Positions 18,112 through 25,750 of a stretch of 43,124 bases of DNA are shown here, piece after piece. Every line of letters starts with the position of its first letter. Position 1 is the stretch's first letter. This stretch comes from Rhodovibrio sodomensis. Lineage in GTDB: Bacteria; Pseudomonadota; Alphaproteobacteria; Kiloniellales; Rhodovibrionaceae. The notes under the pieces are model-generated. The model did no database searches. It worked only from the letters and a program-made list of their open reading frames with translations, and was not told the DNA's origin. The translations under genes were made by a program, and so were the position numbers. The stretch lies in NCBI RefSeq assembly GCF_016583645.1, contig NZ_NRRL01000034.1:1-43124 (forward strand). The letters are read 5' to 3'.

Positions 18112-19209
18112 TTAGGCGGCCGTGGCGAAGCGGTCGCGCAGGTCCGCCACAATCCGCTCGGCTGTCCGGCCGTCCCACCTGTCCGGTCGCCGCAGATAGC
18201 GCCGCTCCTGGTCGAGGGCGTCGCGCACAGCCTCGGGCAGTGTCCGTGTCGTGACCAGCCGGTTCGAGCCCTGTTCGATTGTGATCGGCCGTTCGGTGCC
18301 CTTGCGCAGCGTCAGGCACGGCACACTCAGCGCGGTCGTCTCTTCCTGAAGCCCCCCGGAGTCGGTGATCACGAGCCCAGCCGAAGCGACCAGGGACATG
18401 AATGCGACGTAACCTTCCGGCGCGATCAGTGACACGCCAGCAGCGCCCTGTAACGTCTCAAGCAGTCCCGCGGCTTCGAGGCGGCTGCGTGTGCGCGGGT
18501 GAACCGGAAACAACAGCGGCACCGTCTTCGCCGCCCCAACGAGGGCGTCCACCACGCGGCCGAGCTGATCCGGATCGTCGACATTTTCCGGGCGGTGCAG
18601 GGTGACCACGCCGTACGTCCCCGGCGCGACACCGTGGTGGGCGGGCGCGTTCGCCGTCTCGAAGCGCGGGCGCACGCGTTCCAGCGCGTCGATCATGATG
18701 TTCCCCACCAAGGTGATCCGCTCTGGCGGCACGCCCTCGTCGGCCAGATGCGCGTCCGCGTCCGGGGAGGGCGTCCACAGCACGTCGGCGACGCGGTCGA
18801 CGAGGACCCGGTTGATCTCTTCCGGCATCGATCGGTCGAAGCTGCGCAGGCCGGCCTCCAAGTGACAGGTCGCTACCCCCAGTTTCACCGCTGCGAGGGT
18901 TGCCGCCAACGTGGAGTTCACGTCCCCGACGACGACGACCACATCCGGGGCCCTGTCCAGAAGGACCGATTCATAGGCGCCCAGGATCTGGCCGGTCTGC
19001 CAACCGGCCGGGCCGCTGCCGATCTTGAGCGCGATGTCCGGTTCGGGCAGACCAAGGTCGCGGAAGAAGAAGTCGGACATGTTTTCATCGTAATGCTGGC
19101 CCGTATGCACGATGCGCGGCTCGAAGCATGACCCGGCCGCCAGGGCGTGATAGAGGGGCGCGATTTTCATGAAGTTCGGTCGGGCGCCCGCCACCAAGTC
19201 GATCAGCAT
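18112..19209 (-). CDS. wecB: UDP-N-acetylglucosamine 2-epimerase (non-hydrolysing)
   Basis: A 365-residue enzyme that interconverts UDP-GlcNAc and UDP-ManNAc. Family hallmarks: GARPNFMK near the N-terminus, HTGQHYDENMSD, VVVGDVNSTLAA, CHLEAGLRSFDRSMPEEINR, LVTLHRPEN-like (VVTLHRPENVD) and ITDSGGLQEE. The ATG at 19209 is preferred because AGGAG lies 7 bases upstream; an ATG two codons earlier (19215) is too close to it. The start overlaps the preceding glycosyltransferase gene. UDP-ManNAc would be a building block for the glycan made by the surrounding operon. Confidence 0.93.
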   Translation of the reverse strand: MLIDLVAGARPNFMKIAPLYHALAAGSCFEPRIVHTGQHYDENMSDFFFRDLGLPEPDIALKIGSGPAGWQTGQILGAYESVLLDRAPDVVVVVGDVNSTLAATLAAVKLGVATCHLEAGLRSFDRSMPEEINRVLVDRVADVLWTPSPDADAHLADEGVPPERITLVGNIMIDALERVRPRFETANAPAHHGVAPGTYGVVTLHRPENVDDPDQLGRVVDALVGAAKTVPLLFPVHPRTRSRLEAAGLLETLQGAAGVSLIAPEGYVAFMSLVASAGLVITDSGGLQEETTALSVPCLTLRKGTERPITIEQGSNRLVTTRTLPEAVRDALDQERRYLRRPDRWDGRTAERIVADLRDRFATAA

Positions 19210-20462
19210 GCCCATTCTCCTGCTCCGTCGACGCGGCCGTGGTCGTGGAGGATCGTTTTCAGGTCGTGCTCGAAGCGGTCCAGCGCCCTCGCCCAGTCGT
19301 GCCGGCTTTCAACCTGCGCGCGGCCGGCTGCGGCTAGGCGCGCGCGCTCTTGAGGATCCGTCATCAGCTCGACCACGCGCTGGGCGGTTTCTGTTGGGCC
19401 CGCTGCCTGGAGAAGATGGTCGGGTGCCCGGGCATCGACCCCCCGCGCGGCGAGTGGACTGGCAACGACCGGAACACCGAGCGCCATGCTTTCCAGTAGC
19501 TTGTTCTGGGTGCCCCGCGCGATCTCCAGCGGCGCAACCGTGCACGCGGCGGCGCGCACGTACGGCCGCACATCGTCTACGGTGCCGGTCACTTCCACGC
19601 CCGCGATCCTGGCCAGGTCTCGTACTCTTGCAGTGGGATTCGCCCCAACGATCCGCAGCTGCGCCGATGGCACCGCGCGTCGAACCTGAGGCCACGCCTC
19701 GGCGCAGAAACGGTGCATCGCTTGGACGTTCGGGAAGTAGTCCATGCGGCCAACGAAGCACAGCGATTTTGGATCGTAGGCGTCTTCTGTCGGGTGGAAA
19801 TAGGACAGATCGACCCCGTTCGGGACGACGGTGTACGGCACGGTGCCGGCGATCGCCTGAAGGCTCTCGGCCTCGACGGCAGTTGCAACCACACTGAGAT
19901 CGAACTGAGCCGCCAGCCGCCGCTCGATGCGCGACAGGCACCGGCCCTCCAGCGCGTAGACAAGGCGCATGGGAAGACGGGTGTAACGGGTGTAGTCCAG
20001 CCATTTGCGCGAGTCCATGTCGACGAAGTCCAGCACCTTCGTCGGTCCGACGAGGTCGGCCACATACGGCGCCACTGACGAGGAATGCACGACGACGAGA
20101 TCGAATTCGCCGCGGGCCACGAGCTGTCTTACCCGCCGGATCAATCGGGGGGACCGGAAATACCCAAGTGAAGCCGTGTGCCCGGTCAGCGCACTGCCGA
20201 GCGTGCGAACAAGACCACCCGCCCGGGAGATCGGCGCGGTCTCAACGCTCGGGCCCTGGCCGGCGAGTGTCTCGGCTGCCGCAAGCTCTTCGGCGTCGCG
20301 CACGGGGGCGGCAACGGTCACCGTGTTGTGCGCTGCGAGACGCTTGATTGTATGGTACGCGCGGACCTTTGCGCCGCCAGCGGGCGGGTACGGGAAGCGA
20401 TGGCTGAGATACAGGATACGCAGACCGCGAATCCCGCCACCTCCGTCATCGCGCGGCGTCAT
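19203..20462 (-). CDS. Glycosyltransferase of the PEP-CTERM/EpsH1-associated sugar transferase type
   Basis: A 419-residue GT4 protein. Its N-terminus, LRILYLSHRFPYPPAGGAKVRAY, matches the hallmark of the sugar transferases found beside exosortase A systems (LSHRxPYPPxxGxKxR). Further features are DFVDMDSRKWLDY, VVPNGVDLSYFHP, a FVGRMDYFPNVQAM donor-domain entry and IARGTQNKLLESMALGVPVV. The start overlaps the upstream glycosyltransferase stop as ATGA. It probably adds an early sugar in the repeat unit; donor unknown. Confidence 0.88.
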   Translation of the reverse strand: MTPRDDGGGGIRGLRILYLSHRFPYPPAGGAKVRAYHTIKRLAAHNTVTVAAPVRDAEELAAAETLAGQGPSVETAPISRAGGLVRTLGSALTGHTASLGYFRSPRLIRRVRQLVARGEFDLVVVHSSSVAPYVADLVGPTKVLDFVDMDSRKWLDYTRYTRLPMRLVYALEGRCLSRIERRLAAQFDLSVVATAVEAESLQAIAGTVPYTVVPNGVDLSYFHPTEDAYDPKSLCFVGRMDYFPNVQAMHRFCAEAWPQVRRAVPSAQLRIVGANPTARVRDLARIAGVEVTGTVDDVRPYVRAAACTVAPLEIARGTQNKLLESMALGVPVVASPLAARGVDARAPDHLLQAAGPTETAQRVVELMTDPQERARLAAAGRAQVESRHDWARALDRFEHDLKTILHDHGRVDGAGEWAC

Positions 20463-21709
20463 GTCCCCTCTGTGCGCTGCATCGGGGCCGTCGTGGTCGC
20501 GTTTGTCGGCGATGCCGTTTTCTCGACCAACTCAGTGGCAATCTCGGCGATCCGCGCCGCGTTGCCTTCCCACGTCATGTCACGCTCGCGCACCGTCGCC
20601 GCCGCAGCCTCTCCGAGCCGACGTCGCAACGCGGCGTCCCCAGCCAGCTGATCGACCGCCGCGGCGAACGCCCCCGGGGTGTGTGGATCGAACAGAAGGG
20701 CGGTGCGCTCATGTTCGAGGATCTCGCGTATGTTCGCGCGGTCCGGGGCGATGATGGCACAGCCGGCCGCCATGTACTCGAACAGTTTGAGCGGCGATGC
20801 ATACGGCGTGACGTCTGGCTGAAGGGCCACCGAAACCTGCGCGAGGCATCCGGGAATCGCTGTGTGCTCGACCGCGCCGGTGAACGTAAGCTTGTTTTCG
20901 ATGCCCAGCCTGCGCGCTTGATCCGACAACGCGGGGAGCGCAGGTCCGTCTCCGACGATCAGGAGGCGCATGTCCATTTCCGTCCGTGCTGCCAGGACCT
21001 CAAGAACACGGTCCAGGCCGTGCCAGGAGCGGGCGAAGCCGACGAAACCGAAGGTGACCGGTGCGTGCCTCGTTGCAGCGGCGCTCGACCCGGAGGCGAC
21101 GACCGTTGGACGCGGAACCGCGTTCGGCACGACGTGGATCCGGTCTTCCGGGACACCAGCCCCACGGAGGTGATCGGCGAGCGCGTCGCTAACCGGTAAG
21201 ACAGCGTCCGCGCGGCGCCATACATCGGCCTCCATACGCCGTGCAAGACGCCGCAGGGCGAGACGCCCGTAGGCTGCGCGTTCAACCGCGAGCGGAGCAT
21301 TCACTTCCAGGATCAGGGGGATGCCAAGCCGTTTCCTGGCCCAAGCGCCAGACAACAGGAAAAGATTGTGGCGTTCGTAGATGACATCGGGCCGGAACTT
21401 ACGCAGGGCTGCCTGTAACCGGCGATGCGTGGGTAGGTTGTAGGCAATTTCTAGAAGCTCGCCCATCCATGCCGGCATGCGCTGCCTGAAACCGGCGACA
21501 CGCGCCGTCAAGCTTCCGCCCTCGCCGCTGGCTGTGGGCCCGACAACCTCAACCTCATGTCCGGCGCCCCGCAAGGCATTCACGATCGCGTTGACATGAA
21601 CCCGCATGCCGTCATCGGCGACGATCCGATGATGATACAGAATCCGTACCCGTTCGCGACCGCTGGAACGCGGCGGGGGCGTGGCGACAGACGGGCTGGT
21701 GTCGGGCAT
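20459..21709 (-). CDS. GT4-type glycosyltransferase (first gene of the run)
   Basis: A 416-residue GT-B enzyme with ILYHHRIVADDGMRVHV at the N-terminus, DVIYERHNLF, VVPNAV, TFGFVGFARSWHGLDRVLEVL and LKLFEYMAAGCAIIAPD. This combination is seen in exosortase-A-associated glycosyltransferases. It heads the minus-strand polysaccharide run that continues to 13732 mostly by overlapping stops and starts, so expression of the set probably depends on a promoter in 21710-22115. The ribosome-binding site is weak (GAAG). Confidence 0.85.
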   Translation of the reverse strand: MPDTSPSVATPPPRSSGRERVRILYHHRIVADDGMRVHVNAIVNALRGAGHEVEVVGPTASGEGGSLTARVAGFRQRMPAWMGELLEIAYNLPTHRRLQAALRKFRPDVIYERHNLFLLSGAWARKRLGIPLILEVNAPLAVERAAYGRLALRRLARRMEADVWRRADAVLPVSDALADHLRGAGVPEDRIHVVPNAVPRPTVVASGSSAAATRHAPVTFGFVGFARSWHGLDRVLEVLAARTEMDMRLLIVGDGPALPALSDQARRLGIENKLTFTGAVEHTAIPGCLAQVSVALQPDVTPYASPLKLFEYMAAGCAIIAPDRANIREILEHERTALLFDPHTPGAFAAAVDQLAGDAALRRRLGEAAAATVRERDMTWEGNAARIAEIATELVEKTASPTNATTTAPMQRTEGT

Positions 21710-22115
21710 GTCAGCTTCGTTGTGGCGACGACGCGGCTTGACGATATCAACACGTTGGTACCGTTCATAGCGTTAAGCGCTGGTAAAGCCGGCGCGCGCG
21801 GTCGGGATAGCGACCTTTCTGGCAGCAACTGGGCCGGTACAATCAGCCGAGGGATGGCTGACGCCGACCGACTTTCTCACCGACCGGCTCGCCAAGACCA
21901 GAGCGGCCAAAACGGACTGGTGGTGCGGGCAGATCCTGTCCGCTACGCCACCTGCCAGCTACACTGGGCGAGATCCGGTCAAGATCAACCGGCCAAGGAG
22001 CGCCCAGCCGCGCGCCGGGTCAGACAGGAGAGCCCCGACGCGCTCAGCGCGTCAGGGCTCGTCGCGACATGCTCTTTCAGACAAGAAGCTTGTTAGCTCT
22101 GCCGAGACGTGGGCT
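21710..22115. other. 406-bp intergenic region
   Basis: No gene is supported here. It should contain the promoter of the glycosyltransferase run and the transcript end of the PEP-CTERM-like gene; a strong hairpin lies at 22031-22059. No sigma-54 consensus was found in it. Confidence 0.5.
22031..22059 (-). terminator. Hairpin downstream of the PEP-CTERM-like gene, possible terminator
   Basis: Arms AGCCC-GACGCGC and GCGCGTC-GGGCT pair around a 3-base loop with a single internal mismatch. It lies 57 bases after the stop of the minus-strand PEP-CTERM-like gene. The following minus-strand sequence (CTCCTGTCTG) is only weakly T-rich, so it may be an imperfect intrinsic terminator or an RNA 3'-end stabiliser. 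Confidence 0.5.
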
Positions 22116-22814
22116 TTAACTCGCTTTCCGGTCGCGCGGGTAGCGTGCGGCCACGATGCCGAGCATCATCAGAGCCGTGCCAAGCAGACCGAAAGCGGCT
22201 GGCGCTGATATTTCCGTAACCGGCGGCTCTTCTGGCGCTTCGGTATCGTAGAACGTTAGGTGCGAGAGTCCCGCACCGTTAGGCGTAGACCAAGTGTTGC
22301 TCGTTTGTGCCAACGCTTGTTCGAGACAGGCCAGCGTGTAAGGGTCCCCTTCAGCGCAATCCCCGTCGGGAGCTACGGCCGCGTCAGGAACTTCCCAGAA
22401 CAGATTGAAAAAGTTGCTCCCTTTTGCGGCCCAATACTTCACGGCTGGGTCGCCTTCTCCAGTATCGTATTCCCAGCTCCCGCTTGTCGAGCTCGTACCC
22501 GTCCAAGAGAACTCTGTACCGTCCACCGTGTCGTATAGAGAATTTGTCTCTCTTTCGCCTGTGTTCTCGGTGCCATCCTCGGCAAATTCAAACTTGGCGA
22601 TCACCGGGGACAGTTCGATTCTGTTATTGTCTTCGCCGATGTAGATTTCGCAGGCGCCGAAGCCTTGCCCGAAGTAACCTGAACAGTCACTGCCGCTGAA
22701 CTTTTTCTCGATCAGACCCGCGTGCGCCTCACTCACCATCAACGTCCCGAAGATAGCGGCGACACTCGCAGCTGTGATACAACACCGTGACGTACGGCCA
22801 ATCGATTTTCTCAT
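22116..22814 (-). CDS. PEP-CTERM-like secreted protein with a variant sorting signal
   Basis: A 232-residue protein with an N-terminal Sec leader (hydrophobic core, ending near SEAHA). The mature part is rich in Ser, Thr, Gly and acidic residues. The C-terminus has the tripartite layout of an exosortase signal: a short motif (EISAPAAFGLLG), a hydrophobic segment and a basic end (ARYPRDRK). The usual Pro-Glu-Pro is replaced by Ser-Ala-Pro, so the assignment rests on architecture and context. A sigma-54 promoter consensus lies 51 bases upstream of the ATG (22865-22880). It is probably sorted and glycosylated at the cell surface. Confidence 0.75.
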   Translation of the reverse strand: MRKSIGRTSRCCITAASVAAIFGTLMVSEAHAGLIEKKFSGSDCSGYFGQGFGACEIYIGEDNNRIELSPVIAKFEFAEDGTENTGERETNSLYDTVDGTEFSWTGTSSTSGSWEYDTGEGDPAVKYWAAKGSNFFNLFWEVPDAAVAPDGDCAEGDPYTLACLEQALAQTSNTWSTPNGAGLSHLTFYDTEAPEEPPVTEISAPAAFGLLGTALMMLGIVAARYPRDRKAS

Positions 22815-22864
22815 CTCTTTTGCTCCCGGTCTGCTTCTGCAGCGTAAACGCTGATCGCGTGACT

Positions 22865-22880
22865 TGCAAAACCGGTGCCA
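22865..22880 (-). promoter_or_regulatory. Sigma-54 (RpoN) promoter for the PEP-CTERM-like gene
   Basis: Read on the minus strand it is TGGCACCGGTTTTGCA. This matches the -24/-12 consensus TGGCAC-N5-TTGC exactly, with the correct spacing. The gene start at 22814 lies 51 bases downstream. Sigma-54 promoters need an enhancer-binding activator; PrsK/PrsR-type regulators are known from exosortase systems but none is in this window. Confidence 0.82.
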
Positions 22881-22928
22881 GGTTTTCTATCTTATAGAAT
22901 GCAAGGGGTTAGCGGACGGGAGCGCATG

Positions 22929-22945
22929 ACAGAGCTAACATCTGT
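22929..22945. promoter_or_regulatory. Inverted repeat upstream of the sigma-54 promoter, possible activator site
   Basis: ACAGA-N7-TCTGT is centred about 57 bases upstream of the -24 element. Enhancer-binding proteins usually bind dyads at such distances. The arms are only 5 bp, and no clear copy was seen upstream of the other sigma-54 promoter, so support is weak. Confidence 0.3.
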
Positions 22946-23044
22946 AAAGCAGGCTTATCACGTTCCTGCGGGCGCCTCACCAAACTGTAAAAATTCCCGA
23001 CAGCTGCTGATCGGTGGCCGGCCGGCTGCCATGTGCATGGCTGA

Positions 23045-24094
23045 TCAGCCAGGCGCTTCGTCGTGACCGAGGGCGCGGGCGGCTTTCACGAGCAGGTGCG
23101 GAACCAGCAGACGCACGGGCATTTTGAGCAGGTGCCCGCGCACGTACAGCGCCGCGCGGGCTGAGGCCGCCGCGAAATTGGTACCCGGTAACACCGCCCG
23201 TCGGAAAGACGCCAGCATTGCCCGGTCCACCAGTCCGCGGGGGCCGGGCACGTCTGCGCCGACAGGTGTGTCGCAGGTCTCCTGGACGAGCCACAGGGCC
23301 CAGGACACCGGATGCCCGAAGCCCAGGGCCTTGGCACGGCGCCGGAGTTCGACCAGGTCGGGATCCGCGCGCAAAAGCCGCCGCAACAGGAGGTCGAGAT
23401 CCGAGAGATCACGCAGCCCGTTGGTGAAGTCGCCTTCGTTGAGCAGATGAGCCGCGCTGTGGATCACCAGATCGGTCTCGGCGAGCGCGTAGACGCCCGG
23501 TTCCGGAGTCGCTTTGGCGTGTGCCAGCAGGTCCCGCGCATCGATCCGCGGGGCCGCCGTCCGCGGGACGATGTTGTGATGCACGTCGACCAGGCTGCCG
23601 CGCTCGCGGTGCACCATCGGGGGGATCTGGTGCATCCACTCGTAGTAGTAGCGGCTGTCGTGGGGGGTCAGCGGCGGGCGCGTCCAGCCCGCGGCGGTAA
23701 GCGCGGCTTCCGCCTCGGCGATGCGGGCTTCCGGGACCAGCAGGTCGATGTCCTCGAAGGTTCGTCCCTCGGCGGCGGGGCTGTCGGTCGCGACGTAGGC
23801 AGCGCCCTTCATCAACACCACGGGAAGGCCATGCGCGCCGAAAACATCGCGGATCCGACGCACCTCGGCCATGACGTCCGTGTGCTGCTTGGCGGCGAAG
23901 CGCGCCATCCCGTCGAGGTGGCGGCGCGGCGCATCGGGGACCTGATCGAGCAGACCGTGACGGACCAGGCGCGCGCCCAGACGGCCCAGCAGACCCGTGT
24001 CGCGGGCTTCCAGGATGAGGTCGGTCCAGGCATCCGGCCCGAGGTTCGACACGGTCTCGGGCGCTGCAAGGACACGCGCGGTTAAGGGGCGCAT
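23045..24094 (-). CDS. Nucleotidyltransferase family protein
   Basis: A 349-residue protein of the nucleotidyltransferase family often called NTP_transf_5. The core is VVLMKGAAYV (about residue 92) followed by FEDIDLLVPE, giving the DxD metal-binding pair, and a downstream LVDVHHNIVP. It is the last gene of a PqqD-like / HPr-kinase-like / nucleotidyltransferase trio. The same trio occurs in lasso-peptide clusters with tailoring kinases and in the HPr-rel-A set of proteobacteria. Its substrate is not known. It starts 7 bases after the kinase-like gene. Confidence 0.8.
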   Translation of the reverse strand: MRPLTARVLAAPETVSNLGPDAWTDLILEARDTGLLGRLGARLVRHGLLDQVPDAPRRHLDGMARFAAKQHTDVMAEVRRIRDVFGAHGLPVVLMKGAAYVATDSPAAEGRTFEDIDLLVPEARIAEAEAALTAAGWTRPPLTPHDSRYYYEWMHQIPPMVHRERGSLVDVHHNIVPRTAAPRIDARDLLAHAKATPEPGVYALAETDLVIHSAAHLLNEGDFTNGLRDLSDLDLLLRRLLRADPDLVELRRRAKALGFGHPVSWALWLVQETCDTPVGADVPGPRGLVDRAMLASFRRAVLPGTNFAAASARAALYVRGHLLKMPVRLLVPHLLVKAARALGHDEAPG

Positions 24095-24101
24095 ACCGGT
24101 C

Positions 24102-25001
24102 TCACGCGTCCGCGGTGATCCGATCGACGGCGGCCACGGCCGCGTCCAGATCCCCGTGGGTCAGTTGGTAGCCGTCCGCCCCCGACATGACGTCGGCGAG
24201 GGCGTGAAACCCGTGGCGCTCCAACACATCGTAGTTGAACGTGTTGCTCGCCATCGTGACGAACGCCTGGCTGCGCGGCACCCGCGACAGGCTCAGCTCG
24301 CGACCGGGGGCAAACCGCGGCGAGACGACCCATTTCACGCGGGCTGACTGGCCCACCGCCAGAACACTCGCGGCCGACGGGCGGAGCAGCCCCACGTGGC
24401 CGCGCTGCGTGAGGTAGACATCCGGCAGCACCTCGCCCGGTAGCCGTTCCCGCATCACCGCGATCGCGTCGTTCTTCAGGCTGATCGCCTTGAGGCAGGG
24501 ATGGATCGCGCTGGTCTCCATGTCGATCACGGCGAACTCGTCGGCGAGCAGACGCCAGCCGGCTGCCATCAGACCGGCCGCCAGCGTGCTTTTGCCAGAG
24601 CCGGAGGGCGCCGGCAGAACGAGCGCGTCACCGCCGCGGGCCACGACCGCGGCGTGCAACAGCAGATAGCCGTGCATCTCCGATCCGATCACCCAGTTGA
24701 TCCCCGATTCCAGCAGCAGCGGGGCATGGCGGCGTGGTGTCGGATAGAGGGGCGTGCGCGACCCAACGCGAAAGCCCGCGCGCGGCCGGAACAGGCGACG
24801 CGGGCCCAGATCGATACCATTCACCTGGATCGGGACGTCGATGAAGGTGCCGGGGCCCGCCTTGGGATGGCGGCCATAAATGAACCGGACGCTGTCGTGC
24901 AGGTGGGGCAAGGCGGTTTTCAGGGACACCGTGAACGCCCCCAGTGACCACCCGATTTCGCCGCCCCGGTGGGTTGGCCCTGTGAGCGCGTCAGCCGTCA
25001 T
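24102..25001 (-). CDS. HPr kinase-related protein (HprK-related kinase A type)
   Basis: A 299-residue protein with a Walker A loop in PAPSGSGKSTLA (about residues 130-141) and a following LLADEFAVID block, as in HPr kinase/phosphorylase. It lacks the N-terminal domain of true HprK. Proteins of this type act in peptide modification rather than sugar control; in paeninodin-type clusters a relative phosphorylates a C-terminal Ser. Here it overlaps the PqqD-like gene by 11 bp and lies downstream of a small protein that ends in Ser. The substrate is inferred, not shown. Confidence 0.82.
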   Translation of the reverse strand: MTADALTGPTHRGGEIGWSLGAFTVSLKTALPHLHDSVRFIYGRHPKAGPGTFIDVPIQVNGIDLGPRRLFRPRAGFRVGSRTPLYPTPRRHAPLLLESGINWVIGSEMHGYLLLHAAVVARGGDALVLPAPSGSGKSTLAAGLMAAGWRLLADEFAVIDMETSAIHPCLKAISLKNDAIAVMRERLPGEVLPDVYLTQRGHVGLLRPSAASVLAVGQSARVKWVVSPRFAPGRELSLSRVPRSQAFVTMASNTFNYDVLERHGFHALADVMSGADGYQLTHGDLDAAVAAVDRITADA

Positions 25002-25269
25002 GAACGGTGATCAACCCGGCGTTCTCCAGGTCGACGATCGCGGCCTCGACATCAGCGGACGACCCACTCTCAAGGCCGTCAGGTCGCATCGCCGCCAGCG
25101 TGGCATCTTGGCCCTGGAGCAGCGCTGTGAGTAATGTGGACGCTGGGGGTTCGAGGGCGATCGTGCGCCGTGTGTCGAGATCGTAGACAACCACGGAATC
25201 ACCGAAATCCCGCACGTCCAAACCAGCCGGCTGAACGGTCAGAGAAATCGGGGGGAGGGGGGCCGACAT
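24991..25269 (-). CDS. PqqD-like peptide chaperone of the HPr-rel-A type
   Basis: A 92-residue protein. The VVVYDLDTRRTIALEPPASTLLTALLQG stretch followed by a small helical region with DVEAAIVDLENAGLI is the PqqD fold pattern: strands, then a winged-helix-like bundle. PqqD proteins bind the leader of a peptide substrate and present it to a modifying enzyme. It lies between the small leader-bearing protein (45 bases upstream) and the HPr-kinase-like gene. Confidence 0.8.
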   Translation of the reverse strand: MSAPLPPISLTVQPAGLDVRDFGDSVVVYDLDTRRTIALEPPASTLLTALLQGQDATLAAMRPDGLESGSSADVEAAIVDLENAGLITVHDG

Positions 25270-25314
25270 CCTCGCTAACGACGCGGGCGGTCTACCCAGA
25301 CCCTCGCCGGCCCA

Positions 25315-25659
25315 TTAGGAGCCGCCAGTTTCGAAACCCTTGGCTTCGTCGATGAAGCCCTTGGCCTTGTTCAACCCGTGCGCTTTGCCCTGAGCGGGTT
25401 CCGGAAGGGTTCTCTGGCTCGTGTCGGTGGGCGAGACGCTCGACGTGTTTGCGCAACCGGGGCCGGAATGCGTGCCCGAACAGCGACTGCCGCTATCCGC
25501 CAGGGCGAACGTCGGTCGATTGGCAAGCACGGTCACGAACGCACCCGCGCCTGCCGCGCCCTGAAGCAGGCGACGACGCCCGCGGGCGTCGACCGCGGTG
25601 CTCTCGGTTTGGCGAATCGGGTCCGCCCCGTTTTGGTCCGGCGACCGGTCATCCGTCAT
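25315..25659 (-). CDS. Small Tat-leader-like protein ending in Ser, candidate substrate of the kinase-like trio
   Basis: A 114-residue protein, unrecognised by sequence. It begins with an acidic 25-residue stretch, then GRRRLLQGAAGAGAF (about 27-41), a twin-arginine-like signal followed by a hydrophobic run to FALA (54). The short mature part has Cys60 and Cys69 flanking SGTHSGPG, a Thr/Pro-rich middle, two AKGF repeats and a GGS C-terminus. The start at 25659 has GGGAG 10 bases upstream; a longer frame to 25770 would overlap the VanZ-like gene. Its place just before the PqqD-like gene is where a precursor would be expected. Confidence 0.65.
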   Translation of the reverse strand: MTDDRSPDQNGADPIRQTESTAVDARGRRRLLQGAAGAGAFVTVLANRPTFALADSGSRCSGTHSGPGCANTSSVSPTDTSQRTLPEPAQGKAHGLNKAKGFIDEAKGFETGGS

Positions 25660-25750
25660 CGATGTATCGCTCCCGTCCAGGATTCCATGATCGCCAAGCC
25701 CCCTATAAGGTACTAGTTGGTCCGCCCCGGTACAAGCTGCCAGCCGCAAT

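Noticed and set aside
11484..25659. A lasso-peptide cluster (asparagine-synthase-like, PqqD-like, HPr-kinase-like and nucleotidyltransferase genes)
   Set aside because: No transglutaminase-like leader protease is present and no short precursor with a typical lasso core was seen; the components are spread over 14 kb in separate operons of an exosortase-type locus.
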